A stretch of 64,000 nt of DNA, from the NCBI GenBank assembly GCA_900469625.1, contig UBXV01000001.1:96746-160745 (forward strand), given 5' to 3'. The stretch comes from Hyphomicrobiales bacterium (GTDB lineage Bacteria; Pseudomonadota; Alphaproteobacteria; Rhizobiales; Rhizobiaceae). The notes beneath the pieces were generated by a model, which saw nothing but the letters and a program-made list of their open reading frames with translations, ran no database searches and was not told the DNA's origin. Below, piece after piece: positions 17,017-25,991 of this stretch (position 1 is the first letter of the stretch; every line of letters begins with the position of its first letter). The position numbers and the translations under genes were made by a program.

Positions 17017-18305
17017 GTTTCGACCTGATCGTAAAGGGCGGCACGCTGCCTGATGAAACCGTCGCCGATATCGGCATCAGGGGTGACAGGATCGCCGCGA
17101 TCGAGCCTCGCATCGACGCCGAGGCCGGTCGTGTGGTCGACGCCTCGGGCGACCTCGTCAGCCAGCCCTTCGTCGATCCGCATTTCCACATGGACGCAAC
17201 GCTGTCCTATGGCCTGCCACGCATCAATGCTTCTGGCACATTGCTCGAAGGCATCGCGCTATGGGGCGAGCTCAAGCCGACCCTGACCCATGAGGCCGTC
17301 AAGCAACGCGCGCTCGCCTATTGCGACTGGGCGGTCTCGATGGGCCTGCTCGCCATCCGCACCCATGTGGATACCTGCGACGACCGCCTGCTCGCGGTGG
17401 AGGCGCTGCTCGAGGTCAGGAAGGAGATCGCGCCCTACATCGATCTACAACTCGTCGCCTTTCCGCAGGACGGGCTTTATCGCTCGCCGAATGCCCGCGA
17501 AAACACGATCCGCGCCCTCGACATGGGCGTCGATGTCGTCGGCGGCATACCGCATTTCGAGCGCACCATGTCCGACGGCACGCGGTCCGTGACCGACCTT
17601 TGCGAGATCGCGGCCGAACGCGGGCTGATGGTCGATCTGCATTGCGACGAGACCGATGACCCGTTGTCGCGCCATATCGAGCAGCTTGCCTTTGAGACCC
17701 AGAGGCTTGGCCTGCAAGGCCGGGTCGCGGGTTCGCACCTCACGTCCATGCACTCGATGGACAATTACTACGTCTCGAAACTGCTGCCCTTGATTGCCGA
17801 GGCCGGCGTCTCGGCGATCCCCAATCCGCTGATCAACATCATGCTGCAGGGACGGCACGACACCTATCCCAAGCGCCGTGGCATGACACGCGTGCCCGAG
17901 ATGCTGAAGGCAGGCATCCGCGTCGGTTGGGGTCAGGATTGCGTGCTCGATCCCTGGTATTCGCTCGGCACGGCCGACATGCTCGACGTCGCCTTCATGG
18001 GGCTGCATGTCGCCCAGATGTCCTCGCCCGCCGACATGCACAGCTGTTTCGACATGGTAACCAGGGTCAATGCCGAGATCATGGGGCTCGATCATCTCGG
18101 CCTGGCCGTCGGCAAATCGGCAAGCCTGGTAGTGCTCGATGCCGGCAATCCCGTCGAGGCGGTGCGCCTTCGCGCCGAGCGGCTCTGCGTTGTTGCCAGG
18201 GGCAAGGTGGTGGCTGAACGCAAGAAGCGCGATACCACGCTTTCGATCACGGGCCGCCCCGAAACCGTCAACCGTCGCCACATCGTGCCACAGCAGCTGC
18301 GCTGA
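17013..18305 (+). CDS. Cytosine-deaminase-like amidohydrolase
   Basis: The 430-residue protein is a metal-dependent amidohydrolase of the CodA/AtzC-like group. Metal ligands are visible as HFHMD (H57, H59), the LHCDETDD segment, SHLTSMHSM and GWGQDCVLDPWY. The RTHVDTCDD motif and the GTADMLDVAF C-terminal region fit cytosine/isoguanine-type deaminases. It would deaminate an imported nucleobase or a related heterocycle in the cytoplasm. Its ATGA overlap with the permease ties it to the BMP transporter, which supports a pyrimidine or purine base as substrate. The exact base is not decided by these motifs. Confidence 0.87.
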   Translation: MSFDLIVKGGTLPDETVADIGIRGDRIAAIEPRIDAEAGRVVDASGDLVSQPFVDPHFHMDATLSYGLPRINASGTLLEGIALWGELKPTLTHEAVKQRALAYCDWAVSMGLLAIRTHVDTCDDRLLAVEALLEVRKEIAPYIDLQLVAFPQDGLYRSPNARENTIRALDMGVDVVGGIPHFERTMSDGTRSVTDLCEIAAERGLMVDLHCDETDDPLSRHIEQLAFETQRLGLQGRVAGSHLTSMHSMDNYYVSKLLPLIAEAGVSAIPNPLINIMLQGRHDTYPKRRGMTRVPEMLKAGIRVGWGQDCVLDPWYSLGTADMLDVAFMGLHVAQMSSPADMHSCFDMVTRVNAEIMGLDHLGLAVGKSASLVVLDAGNPVEAVRLRAERLCVVARGKVVAERKKRDTTLSITGRPETVNRRHIVPQQLR

Positions 18306-18380
18306 GTGAACTGACCTCGAATGACGAGGCGCCGGTCGGAAAAGATCGGGACGCTTGCGCTTTCTGCATGCGCAGGCTAA

Positions 18381-18404
18381 ATACTGAACTATATGGTTCA
18401 GTAT
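18381..18404. promoter_or_regulatory. ArsR-type operator overlapping the start codon
   Basis: ATACTGAAC (18381-18389) and GTTCAGTAT (18396-18404) are perfect 9-bp inverted arms around TATATG. The ATG of the ArsR gene (18393-18395) lies in the centre. No ribosome site precedes the gene, so the message may be leaderless, and repressor binding would block transcription at the start point. The right arm also encodes the first residues, MVQY. Confidence 0.8.
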
Positions 18405-18749
18405 AATTGTCCTCCGCTCGATCTCTCATTTGCGGCGCTGTCCGATGCGACCCGCCGCGGGATAATCGATCAGCTTGGGCAAGGCGACGCGTCGATCACC
18501 AGTCTCGCGGACACGTTCCAGATGACGCTGACCGGCATGAAGAAGCACATTCAGGTTCTTGAGCGGGCGGGCCTCGTCGTCACGCAAAAGGTCGGACGCG
18601 TGAGAACGTGCAAACTTGGGAAACGCGGCCTCGGGGCGGAGGCCGAATGGATCGAGGCGCATCGCAAGCTGTTCCAGACCCGCTTCGAAGCATTGGACGA
18701 AATCATCAGCGAACTGGAAAAGGAGGGAAACGATGAACCAGCAAGTTAG
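18393..18749 (+). CDS. ArsR-family helix-turn-helix repressor
   Basis: The 118-residue protein is a small winged-helix regulator. It has FAALSDATRRGIIDQL (helix 1-2), ITSLADTFQMTLTGMKKHIQ (the DNA-reading helix region) and LERAGLVVTQKVGRVRTCKL (wing). No cysteine-based metal site is seen, so this is the non-metal subgroup that travels with AHSA1/SRPBCC proteins. It overlaps the next gene by 17 bp. It very probably autoregulates through the palindrome in which its start codon lies. Confidence 0.9.
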   Translation: MVQYNCPPLDLSFAALSDATRRGIIDQLGQGDASITSLADTFQMTLTGMKKHIQVLERAGLVVTQKVGRVRTCKLGKRGLGAEAEWIEAHRKLFQTRFEALDEIISELEKEGNDEPAS

Positions 18750-19236
18750 CGGTGCAGGTGGCGAGCAGAACCGCACGTCCGTCGAGCGCGGTGGGGATCG
18801 CGAACTCGTCGTAACGCGGACATTCAATGCGCCTCCGAGTACGGTCTACAAGGCGTGGAGCCAGCCCGAGCTGTTCCAGCGGTGGTGGGTGCCAAAATCG
18901 GCATCGGGAATTTCACTTGTATCGTGCGAGATGGACGTCCGTACGAGCGGCAAATATCGCCTGGAATTCGGCGCCGGCGGTTCCGACACCATGGCCTTCT
19001 ACGGCAAGTATCTCGAGGTGGTGCCGAACGAGCGCATCGTCTGGACCAACGACGAAGGCGATGAGGGCGCGATCACGACCGTAACGTTCGTGGACCAGGG
19101 CGGGAAGACGCTGTTGCGTTTCCACGAAAGCTATCCGTCCAAGGAGGCGCTTGAGGAAGCACTACAGGGCTCTGCGGCCGCATTGCCGGAACAGCTGGAG
19201 CAGCTCGACGAATTGCTTTCCCGCAAAGGCACGTAG
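18733..19236 (+). CDS. SRPBCC (AHSA1) domain protein
   Basis: The 167-residue protein has the START-like AHSA1 fold. RTFNAPPSTVYKAWSQPELFQRWWVPK is followed by MDVRTSGKYRLEF and a C-terminal helix (EEALQGSAAALPEQLEQLDELL). These proteins bind hydrophobic ligands in a deep pocket. The start ATG 18733 follows AGGAGGGA and overlaps the ArsR stop, indicating translational coupling. The ligand is unknown. Confidence 0.88.
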   Translation: MNQQVSGAGGEQNRTSVERGGDRELVVTRTFNAPPSTVYKAWSQPELFQRWWVPKSASGISLVSCEMDVRTSGKYRLEFGAGGSDTMAFYGKYLEVVPNERIVWTNDEGDEGAITTVTFVDQGGKTLLRFHESYPSKEALEEALQGSAAALPEQLEQLDELLSRKGT

Positions 19237-19487
19237 CTATACTCCGGGCCAACTTGCATCACGCGCCAGCTAGCCAAGCGCCCATGATCAGATCGCGATA
19301 CCGCCATCACTAAGCCGGGCGACCTTGCCGGGCATGGGGGGCCGCGCATCCACTTTGCGCACCTGCGCCATCCACGGTCACGCGTCAGTCCGACTGGTCG
19401 ATCTTCGCCCAGCGTTTGGTTTAACCGCACCGTTTGATTTGGAGGCCGGTAACCGCATCTCAACGGTTGACCTTGTAGCGTCGACCC

Positions 19488-21161
19488 ATGTCCTGGAATA
19501 ACATGAGAAATGCGCTCGCGACGATATTGCTGAGCTTGGCGATGCTTGCATCTATGGCCCCGGCAACACTCGGCGCGGCCGAAACCAGGGACATTCGGAG
19601 TGCGTGCTGGACGTCCAGCAGTTTATCGGACGACCTGGTCACTGTCGTCAACGCAACAGGGCGGTGGATGTGCGGGGACCGGATCTATTCGCTAGAGGGC
19701 GAGCGGGCACTGCTGCGTTTCGAGATCGGTCCCAACGATGCCCTCCCGCGATATCTCTTTTCAAGGCGCAGTGCACTCGTTGCCGTGCATCTGCTGTCGA
19801 TCGACGGAGATGGCGCAATGCGCCAGGCGTCCATGTCCGCCGACGAATTGGATAGCTCTCTGTCTGGCGGTTATTTCAAGGTCCCTCTGACCGGCGTAAC
19901 CCACGACACACGACAGGTCGTCGTCGCCTTCGATTTGCCGAGCCACCGGATGACGCTGGAGAGAGCCTATCTGTCACCGTCTGACCTTGTCATGGGCCCG
20001 GAGCTTCTGAAGTCCTTGCTTCTCTTAGCTACACTTGCAGGCATGCTGTCCATGCCGGTCATTTTCAACGCCGCCTTCTACCGGATCCTGCGCGAGCCGT
20101 TCCTGCTCTGGCACTCCATGCTCACGGTCTCTTTGCTGCTGACGATCCTGGTCACCTCCGGACTTGCGGTCGTTCTCTTCGATCCGCGCGCAATGACGTT
20201 GAGCTGGATGACGACGGTGATCTTCGGCGTTACGGTCGCCTCCGGAGCGATGTTTACGCACAGCTTCATCGAGCCCGGCCGAATGCATCCACTCCTGCGG
20301 CGGGCGCTGCTTTATTGCGCTGCCTGGGCCATGTTTCTGAGCTTGTCTCACGCTGCATTTCCGTTTGTGGGACGTTCTGTACAATCAACCATCTACACGG
20401 CGGCTTTTGCGCCCGTGGTCATCATATTCATACTGGCGGTTGCCGACGCGCTGCGGCGCGGAAGTCGAGCCGCCAAGTTCCAGGCGATCGGCTATACCCC
20501 TGTCATCATGGCCGGTCTGGTCCGCCTGGCAACCGGTGTGTTTCCATGGCTCGAGAGCAACGACGCCATGCTCCTTTTCTATGTGGGATGCGCATGTGAA
20601 GTCTTGTTCACCGCGCTGGGCGTGGCGGACCGCTTCATGACGATCAAGCGCCAGCGAGACAGCGCGCGGTTCGAGGCCGACGTTCTTGAGCGCCTTTCCG
20701 AACGCGACGCATTGACCGGATTGCTCAACCGGCGCGCAATCGAGCAGAATTTCGAGACGTTTCGTGGCGAAGGCTTCGGCACACTTGCCGTGCTCGACCT
20801 GGACCACTTCAAGGCGATCAATGATGTTCACGGCCATGTGGTCGGTGATGCGGTGTTGAGAGCCGTAGCCGAAGCGCTTCAGGCAGACCCGCAGGTTCAT
20901 GCGTTCCGCCTGGGCGGCGAGGAATTCGTGCTTCTTGTGCGCGGCGATGATGCCCAGGCTCTCGCGGAGCGGCGGCGCCAGGCAATTCCCCTCGTCGTCG
21001 CCAACGCGGTTCCACGCCTCGGTCGACCCGTGACGGCCAGCATGGGCGTGGCGGATGCACTGCCAAACGCTGATAATGGCTTCGCAGAACTTTACGAACA
21101 GGCCGACAGGCTACTCTATGACGCAAAACTTTCGGGCCGCAATCGAACCAAAGTCGCTTAG
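19488..21161 (+). CDS. Membrane diguanylate cyclase with extracytoplasmic sensor and 7TM region
   Basis: The 557-residue protein has a signal peptide (residues 1-30), an extracytoplasmic beta-rich domain (about 35-165), some seven transmembrane segments (about 175-385; 7TMR-DISM-like) and a C-terminal GGDEF domain (about 400-555). The active-site loop is GGEEF (476-480), with LDLDHFKAINDVHGH upstream and ERDALTGLLNRRA opening the domain, so it should make cyclic di-GMP from GTP. The RxxD product-inhibition site usually five residues before the loop is absent. It stands alone, and nothing was seen in the 250 bp upstream. Confidence 0.88.
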   Translation: MSWNNMRNALATILLSLAMLASMAPATLGAAETRDIRSACWTSSSLSDDLVTVVNATGRWMCGDRIYSLEGERALLRFEIGPNDALPRYLFSRRSALVAVHLLSIDGDGAMRQASMSADELDSSLSGGYFKVPLTGVTHDTRQVVVAFDLPSHRMTLERAYLSPSDLVMGPELLKSLLLLATLAGMLSMPVIFNAAFYRILREPFLLWHSMLTVSLLLTILVTSGLAVVLFDPRAMTLSWMTTVIFGVTVASGAMFTHSFIEPGRMHPLLRRALLYCAAWAMFLSLSHAAFPFVGRSVQSTIYTAAFAPVVIIFILAVADALRRGSRAAKFQAIGYTPVIMAGLVRLATGVFPWLESNDAMLLFYVGCACEVLFTALGVADRFMTIKRQRDSARFEADVLERLSERDALTGLLNRRAIEQNFETFRGEGFGTLAVLDLDHFKAINDVHGHVVGDAVLRAVAEALQADPQVHAFRLGGEEFVLLVRGDDAQALAERRRQAIPLVVANAVPRLGRPVTASMGVADALPNADNGFAELYEQADRLLYDAKLSGRNRTKVA

Positions 21162-21279
21162 CGCTAAGACCGAAGCATCATGTGGCCCCGGTCTTTGGTG
21201 GTTTGACCAAGTCGCCTCCTATGGACGGTCTCGATTCGAGCTTGCCCCGAAACGCACATAAAGCAGACAAGTGCGCTAT

Positions 21280-22029
21280 TCAGATCGTGATACCGCCATC
21301 GATATTGATCGCCTGACCGGTGATGAAGGCCCCCTCGTCGGACGCGAGGAAGGCGCAGATGCCGGCGACCTCCTCGACCGTGCCGAAGCGCCCCGCTGGT
21401 TGCCGGCTGATGAACGACCGATAGGCCTCGTCGCGGCTCCCGAGCGTGACCCCGAGTTCGCCGATGCGCTCTTCCAAAGAGGGCGAGGCGACGGTGCCGG
21501 GGCAGACCGAATTGCAACGGATGCCCTGTGAGACGTAGTCCGCCGCGACCGCCTTGGTGAGACCGATGACACCGCCCTTGGCCGCACCATAGGCCGCGCG
21601 TCTAGGAAAACCCTTGATCGAGGAGGCGACCGAGCCGATGGTGATAATGCTGCCGCCACCCACCTTCATCTTCGGGATCGCGCCGGCAATGACGTTGTAG
21701 GCGCTGTCGAGCGTGATGTTTACCGAGCGCCGCCAGTCCTCCGCCGAGCATTCCTCGATCGTGCCCTGGTGCACGTAGCCGACCGCGTGGACGAGAATGT
21801 CGACGCGCGCGAAGGCCGCGAAGTAGTCTTTCACCGCCGCGCTGTCGGTTGCGTCCAGCTGCGTCGTTGCAGCGCCGGCGAGCGTGGCGAGCAGGCTGTC
21901 GTTGATGTCGCTGGCGTGAACCTCGGCGCCTTCTGCCATCAGCCTTTCGGCAACGGCGCGGCCGATGCCCTGGCCCGCCGCCGTCACTACCGCCACGCGT
22001 CCGGACAATCGTCCAGTCTTTTCACTCAT
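21280..22029 (-). CDS. SDR-family dehydrogenase, 2-keto-3-deoxy-sugar-acid dehydrogenase-like
   Basis: The 249-residue short-chain dehydrogenase has TAAGQGIG (NAD(P) loop), a catalytic YGAAK, and the C-terminal ASDEGAFITGQAINIDGG. The RQPAGRFGTVEEVA and SLEERIGELG segments resemble dehydrogenases that oxidise 2-keto-3-deoxy-fuconate or -rhamnonate. The chosen ATG gives the normal SDR N-terminus; longer in-frame sequence upstream overlaps the FAH gene end. It is the last gene of a leftward sugar operon, 25 bp after the FAH hydrolase, which fits making the 2,4-diketo substrate for that enzyme. Confidence 0.82.
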   Translation of the reverse strand: MSEKTGRLSGRVAVVTAAGQGIGRAVAERLMAEGAEVHASDINDSLLATLAGAATTQLDATDSAAVKDYFAAFARVDILVHAVGYVHQGTIEECSAEDWRRSVNITLDSAYNVIAGAIPKMKVGGGSIITIGSVASSIKGFPRRAAYGAAKGGVIGLTKAVAADYVSQGIRCNSVCPGTVASPSLEERIGELGVTLGSRDEAYRSFISRQPAGRFGTVEEVAGICAFLASDEGAFITGQAINIDGGITI

Positions 22030-22054
22030 GATCCATTCCTTCCTGGCGATCGGG

Positions 22055-22897
22055 TTAAATGGCCTGCACCGTCTGGCGCTGGCGGCCGAGGCCATCGATG
22101 CCAAGCTCCACCACGTCGCCGGGCTTCAGATAGCGCGGCGGCTTCTTGCCCATGCCGACGCCCGGCGGCGTGCCGGTGCAGATAAGATCGCCCGGCTCCA
22201 GCACGCAGAACTCGCTCATGTAGGAGACGATGGCCGCGACATCGAAGATCATGCGCGCGGTCGTGCCCGTCTGCATGCGTTCGCCGTTGACGTCGAGCCA
22301 CATCGACAGCGCCTGCGGATCCGGCACTTCATCGCGGGTAACAAGCCAGGGCCCCGTCGGGCAGAAATTGGGAAAGCTCTTGCCCTTCACCCATTGCCCG
22401 CCGCGCTCCATCTGCCAGGCTCGCTCGGAGACATCGTTGACGATGGCGTAGCCGAAGACATGGTCCATGGCCGCGTCCCGCGTGACGTTCAAGGCGCGCT
22501 TGCCGATGACGATGCCGAGTTCGACCTCCCAGTCGAGCTTCGACATCTTTTCGGAATGAAGAAGCGGCGCATTCGGCCCGCAATATGTCCCGGCCGCCTT
22601 GTTGAAGAGGATCGGTTCAGATGGCACCGGCAGGCCCGCCTCCTCCGCATGGTCCGAGTAGTTGAGCCCGACGCACCAGATCGTGCCGGGCTTTGCGACC
22701 GGTGGCAGAATGTCCGCATCGATGACGGGCACCACCGGTAGAGCCGACAGGTCCACAGCCGACAGGACAGCGTCGACGCCGGGCAGGCTCTCCGAGGTAA
22801 AGTCCTGCACCAGTGAGGACACATCTCGTGCCTGCCCCTGGGTATCGAGGATGCAAGGCACGGCGGCTCCGCCGACCGTTAAACGCAACAATTTCAT
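22055..22897 (-). CDS. Fumarylacetoacetate hydrolase-family protein, diketo-deoxy sugar acid hydrolase-like
   Basis: The 280-residue protein carries the FAH fold: WCVGLNYSDHAEEAG, PILFNKAAG, the acidic metal-binding motif DWEVELGIVIG, NDVSERAWQ and TGTPPGVGMG. Family members of this length cleave C-C bonds in acyl-pyruvates, including 2,4-diketo-3-deoxy-fuconate (LRA6 type), giving pyruvate and a hydroxy acid. With the adjacent SDR it would complete an oxidative sugar route. The ATG (22897) was chosen because the product then begins MKLLRLTVGG as usual. The precise substrate is inferred only from context. Confidence 0.84.
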   Translation of the reverse strand: MKLLRLTVGGAAVPCILDTQGQARDVSSLVQDFTSESLPGVDAVLSAVDLSALPVVPVIDADILPPVAKPGTIWCVGLNYSDHAEEAGLPVPSEPILFNKAAGTYCGPNAPLLHSEKMSKLDWEVELGIVIGKRALNVTRDAAMDHVFGYAIVNDVSERAWQMERGGQWVKGKSFPNFCPTGPWLVTRDEVPDPQALSMWLDVNGERMQTGTTARMIFDVAAIVSYMSEFCVLEPGDLICTGTPPGVGMGKKPPRYLKPGDVVELGIDGLGRQRQTVQAI

Positions 22898-22939
22898 GTC
22901 ATGGCCTTTCGCTTGGGAAGGAACGGGCGAGCCCACGGC

Positions 22940-23962
22940 TCAGCCCAAGGGCGCAGCTTCGACAGCAAGCCGATATCGGGTGGTCAAGGTCTGGCCGGGC
23001 TCGAAGGCGATTGCTGTCGAGACGCCCGATGATGCCAAGGGTGTGGCCGCCGTAGCGACGGCCGGCCCAAGGTCGAAAGCGGACGCGACCGGCTCGACGC
23101 CGAGCGCCACATGCCGCCCATTCCAGGGATAGGCCTTTCGGCCGCGGTTGCTGTACCAGAGCAGCAGGCTCGGAAAATGTTCCTTTTGCCACGACAGTCG
23201 TGCGCGAAAACCCTCGTCGCAATAGCGAAGCGCCACACGTCCGTCCATGCCCGAGAGTTGCAGCAGGTCCTCTGTCTCTTCTGCAAGCGGCACCTGCGCC
23301 GCATCGACCGTCAAGCCGCTCCGTGTCTCGACCTTTGCGAGCGACGGCCATTGCCGGTCGGGTGCAAAGAGCGCCGCACCCGGTTCGACATCGCCTGGAA
23401 AACTCCAGACACGGTCGAAGTTCCCGGCTTCGATCACAACCGAGCCTGGCCGCGGCGACAGCCGGAAGGTCGGATGCAGCCCGATCGGAAGGCGGCATGG
23501 CAGCCGCACCTCGATTTCCAGCGTGATGTCGACGGCAGCCGCACCTTGGTCAGGAACGATCCGCCGGCGCAGCAACCGGATGGGATGATCCTCTGGATAA
23601 TGGCATTCCATGGTGATCTGGTGGTCGTCGCAGTCGCCCCAGGTCCAATGGGCATTGGAGCCATGGCCATGCGGAACGCCGGCGCCGTCGAAACTCTCGC
23701 CCGTTGCTGACCAGCCGGGCGGGAGCAGCCGCTCGGCATCGCTGCCGAAGGGAACGCAAGGCCACTCGCCGCGAAGCTCTTGAAGGATTTCCGGCAGCGT
23801 TTCGCGTTTGGGATCATTGCCCCAGGGCGCGACATGCAAGGGGCTCACCTGGCGTCCATCGGGCAGCAGGAACAGCACGGGGCCAAGCATGCCGCCGAGC
23901 GACTGTGTTGAAAGGCAGCCATGCGCCCAGGCGAGCGCGCGCCGTGTCGTCGTCGCACTCAT
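22940..23962 (-). CDS. Aldose 1-epimerase (mutarotase)-like protein
   Basis: The 340-residue protein fits the galactose mutarotase-like superfamily: LPDGRQVSPLHVAPW, GVPHGHGSNAHW, IGLHPTFRLSP (histidine of the active site) and the C-terminal LGVEPVASAFDLG, with a glutamate as expected for the catalytic base. It would interconvert sugar anomers in the cytoplasm before oxidation. It overlaps the lactonase gene by 4 bp (ATGA) and thus belongs to the same operon. Confidence 0.82.
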   Translation of the reverse strand: MSATTTRRALAWAHGCLSTQSLGGMLGPVLFLLPDGRQVSPLHVAPWGNDPKRETLPEILQELRGEWPCVPFGSDAERLLPPGWSATGESFDGAGVPHGHGSNAHWTWGDCDDHQITMECHYPEDHPIRLLRRRIVPDQGAAAVDITLEIEVRLPCRLPIGLHPTFRLSPRPGSVVIEAGNFDRVWSFPGDVEPGAALFAPDRQWPSLAKVETRSGLTVDAAQVPLAEETEDLLQLSGMDGRVALRYCDEGFRARLSWQKEHFPSLLLWYSNRGRKAYPWNGRHVALGVEPVASAFDLGPAVATAATPLASSGVSTAIAFEPGQTLTTRYRLAVEAAPLG

Positions 23963-24852
23963 AGCGGCGGCGCGCCATAGCGGTTTTCCGGCAGGCCAGC
24001 GACCTCGACGCGCAGCGCATGGAGACTGCCAGCAAGGCGTTCGCCAGGCGCGCCTGCCGTGGTGACGTAGAGCGTCTTCAGATCGGTGCCACCGAAAGTG
24101 CAGGTGGTGATGTTGGTCACCGGCATCTCAATCACCTCGGCAAGGCTCCCGTCGGGCGCGATGCGGGCAATACTCCCTCCGCCATAGCGGCAGTTCCAGA
24201 GGAACCCCTCGCTGTCGATCGCCGAACCGTCAGGCGAACCGCGGTCGAAACCGGTGAAGAAGTGCCGTTCGCCGGATATTGCCCCCGCCTCCATATCATA
24301 GTCGAAGGCATAGATTTCGTTTGCCAGCGTATCGCCGAAATAGAAAGTGCGTTGGTCCGGGCTCCAGCAGAGCGTGTTGGAAATGCCGAGGCCCCGCCGC
24401 CATTCGGTCACCGCACCATCCGGCGCGACACGGTAGAGAACACCCTCGTCAGGCCCGACTTCGCCCAGCTCGCCATTGGGCAGGACGTTGTTCTTCATCG
24501 ACCCGACCCAGAAGTTTCCGGCCGGATCGGCGCGACCGTCATTCAAACGCACCCGCGGCGCACCGGGTAGCACGAAACCGTGATCCTCGCGCCGGTCGGT
24601 TTGCGGCCACCACCAGATCAGTTTCGAGCCGAGAGCGACGAGCAGACACCCGTCTTCCCGCGTCAGCGAGATCGCGACCACCGGCTCCTCGAACAGCCAG
24701 GTCCGAACCGCCCGTGTCGCCTCGTCGTAGCGATGGACGAGGAAACGGTTGATGTCGGTCCAGTAGAGGACCGCTTCCGTCGCCGACCAGACGGCGCCCT
24801 CGCCGCAGCGGTCGCCGACAGGCGCGATACAGACGATCTCGCGTGCCATCAA
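23959..24852 (-). CDS. SMP-30/gluconolactonase-family lactonase
   Basis: The 297-residue protein is a six-bladed propeller of the SMP-30/LRE family. It has EGAVWSATEAVLYWTDI with the metal-ligand glutamate near the N-terminus, RLNDGRADPAGNFWVGSM (Asn/Asp ligands), NTLCWSPDQRTFYFGDT and SPDGSAIDSEGFLWNC. It opens sugar lactones such as gluconolactone or galactonolactone with a divalent metal. In this operon it would hydrolyse the lactone made by the sugar dehydrogenase at 25992-26777. It begins 6 bp after the stop of the UxuA-like gene. Confidence 0.88.
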   Translation of the reverse strand: MMAREIVCIAPVGDRCGEGAVWSATEAVLYWTDINRFLVHRYDEATRAVRTWLFEEPVVAISLTREDGCLLVALGSKLIWWWPQTDRREDHGFVLPGAPRVRLNDGRADPAGNFWVGSMKNNVLPNGELGEVGPDEGVLYRVAPDGAVTEWRRGLGISNTLCWSPDQRTFYFGDTLANEIYAFDYDMEAGAISGERHFFTGFDRGSPDGSAIDSEGFLWNCRYGGGSIARIAPDGSLAEVIEMPVTNITTCTFGGTDLKTLYVTTAGAPGERLAGSLHALRVEVAGLPENRYGAPPL

Positions 24853-24858
24853 TGCCTC

Positions 24859-25971
24859 CTATTCCGCCGCCAGGCTCGCCGGGACCGAGCGCGACGGCCC
24901 GAGCGCCTCGGCGTTCTGCACCAGCGCCTTCATGTAGCCGAGGGCGAAAGCCTTGCCGGCATGCCAGGAAGCGCCGCAGGTCATGGCCGGCGTATGATCG
25001 GGGATCAGCACGCCCTGATAATTCTCGTCACGCAGGATGCGGATGATCTCGGCCATATCGATATCGCCTTCGTCGACGAAGGTCTCGACATACCGCGGCA
25101 TCTTTCCGCGCACGTTGCGGAAATGGATGTAGCCGATACGGCCGGAGCGGGCGAAGCGGCGGACGTGCTCGTAGATGTCGCCGCCCGGCATTTCCTGTAG
25201 CGAGCCGAGGCAGAGTTCGAGCCCATTGGACGGGGAATCGACGATCGCCATCAGTCGATCGTATTTTTCCGGGCGGTTGACGAGTCGCGCTGTTCCGCGC
25301 AACACCTCCGCCGGCGGATCGTCCGGGTGAGCGCCGAGCACGACACCCGCCTCTTCGGCAACGGGAACGACTTCCTTCAGGAAGCGGCCAAGGCGATCCC
25401 AAAGCTCCGCCGAGCTGACGGAGACGGAGGCGGCGCCAGTGACGCCGCGGCGATAGCGCATGTTCCAGACCATACCGTCGGGGATCGGGGCATCGGGGCT
25501 GGGCGCTATGCTGTTTTCCACACCGAAGCCGACGGATTCCGCACCGCCACGGGCATAGGGGCCGCGCGTCCAGCCATAGACGCCGGCGAGCGAGAAATTG
25601 TAGCCAATGCAGGGAATACCGGCCCGCCCGGCATCGCGGATGAGTTGTTTCAACCCTTCGATCTGCTCAGCCCGTTCGGGTCCGTCCAGGAGCACATCGG
25701 ACCAGAAGCGCGGCGAGAAGTTTTCGATCGCCGCAATCTGCAAGCCACCGGCACGTACATCCTTCACCAGCGACGACAGCTCCTCGTAAGACCAGAGCCG
25801 ATCGCCGGAACAATCGCCCCAGCCGCCCTGATCGCCACTGTCGATCTTCGGATCCTTGCCGGCGAAATAGTTGGTCAGGTGTGCGACGACATGGGTCGCA
25901 CCCGCCTGCTGCGCAAACTGAAAATTGTCCGGGGTGAGCTGTTCCCGGTAGAGCCCAAGGCCGATTTTCAT
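24859..25971 (-). CDS. Mannonate dehydratase-like (UxuA family) sugar acid dehydratase
   Basis: The 370-residue TIM-barrel protein aligns with UxuA. It has GATHVVAHLTNY, the IPCIGYNFSLAGVYGWTRGP segment, GVVLGAHPDDPP and the metal-site region VDSPSNGLELCLGSLQEM, and ends with IHFRNVRGK and LIPDHTPAMTCG. UxuA dehydrates D-mannonate to 2-keto-3-deoxygluconate using a metal. It differs clearly from the second UxuA at 31504-32703, including insertions around KDPKIDSGDQGGWGD. It may therefore act on a different aldonate, presumably the acid produced by the lactonase next door. It is the only visible dehydratase candidate in this operon. Confidence 0.84.
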   Translation of the reverse strand: MKIGLGLYREQLTPDNFQFAQQAGATHVVAHLTNYFAGKDPKIDSGDQGGWGDCSGDRLWSYEELSSLVKDVRAGGLQIAAIENFSPRFWSDVLLDGPERAEQIEGLKQLIRDAGRAGIPCIGYNFSLAGVYGWTRGPYARGGAESVGFGVENSIAPSPDAPIPDGMVWNMRYRRGVTGAASVSVSSAELWDRLGRFLKEVVPVAEEAGVVLGAHPDDPPAEVLRGTARLVNRPEKYDRLMAIVDSPSNGLELCLGSLQEMPGGDIYEHVRRFARSGRIGYIHFRNVRGKMPRYVETFVDEGDIDMAEIIRILRDENYQGVLIPDHTPAMTCGASWHAGKAFALGYMKALVQNAEALGPSRSVPASLAAE

Positions 25972-25991
25972 CTTGTCATTTTCCTGTCTGA

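Noticed and set aside
21166..21195. AAGACCG/CGGTCTT hairpin after the diguanylate cyclase
   Set aside because: Only 7 bp with a 16-nt loop and no U tract beyond TTT; too weak to call a terminator.
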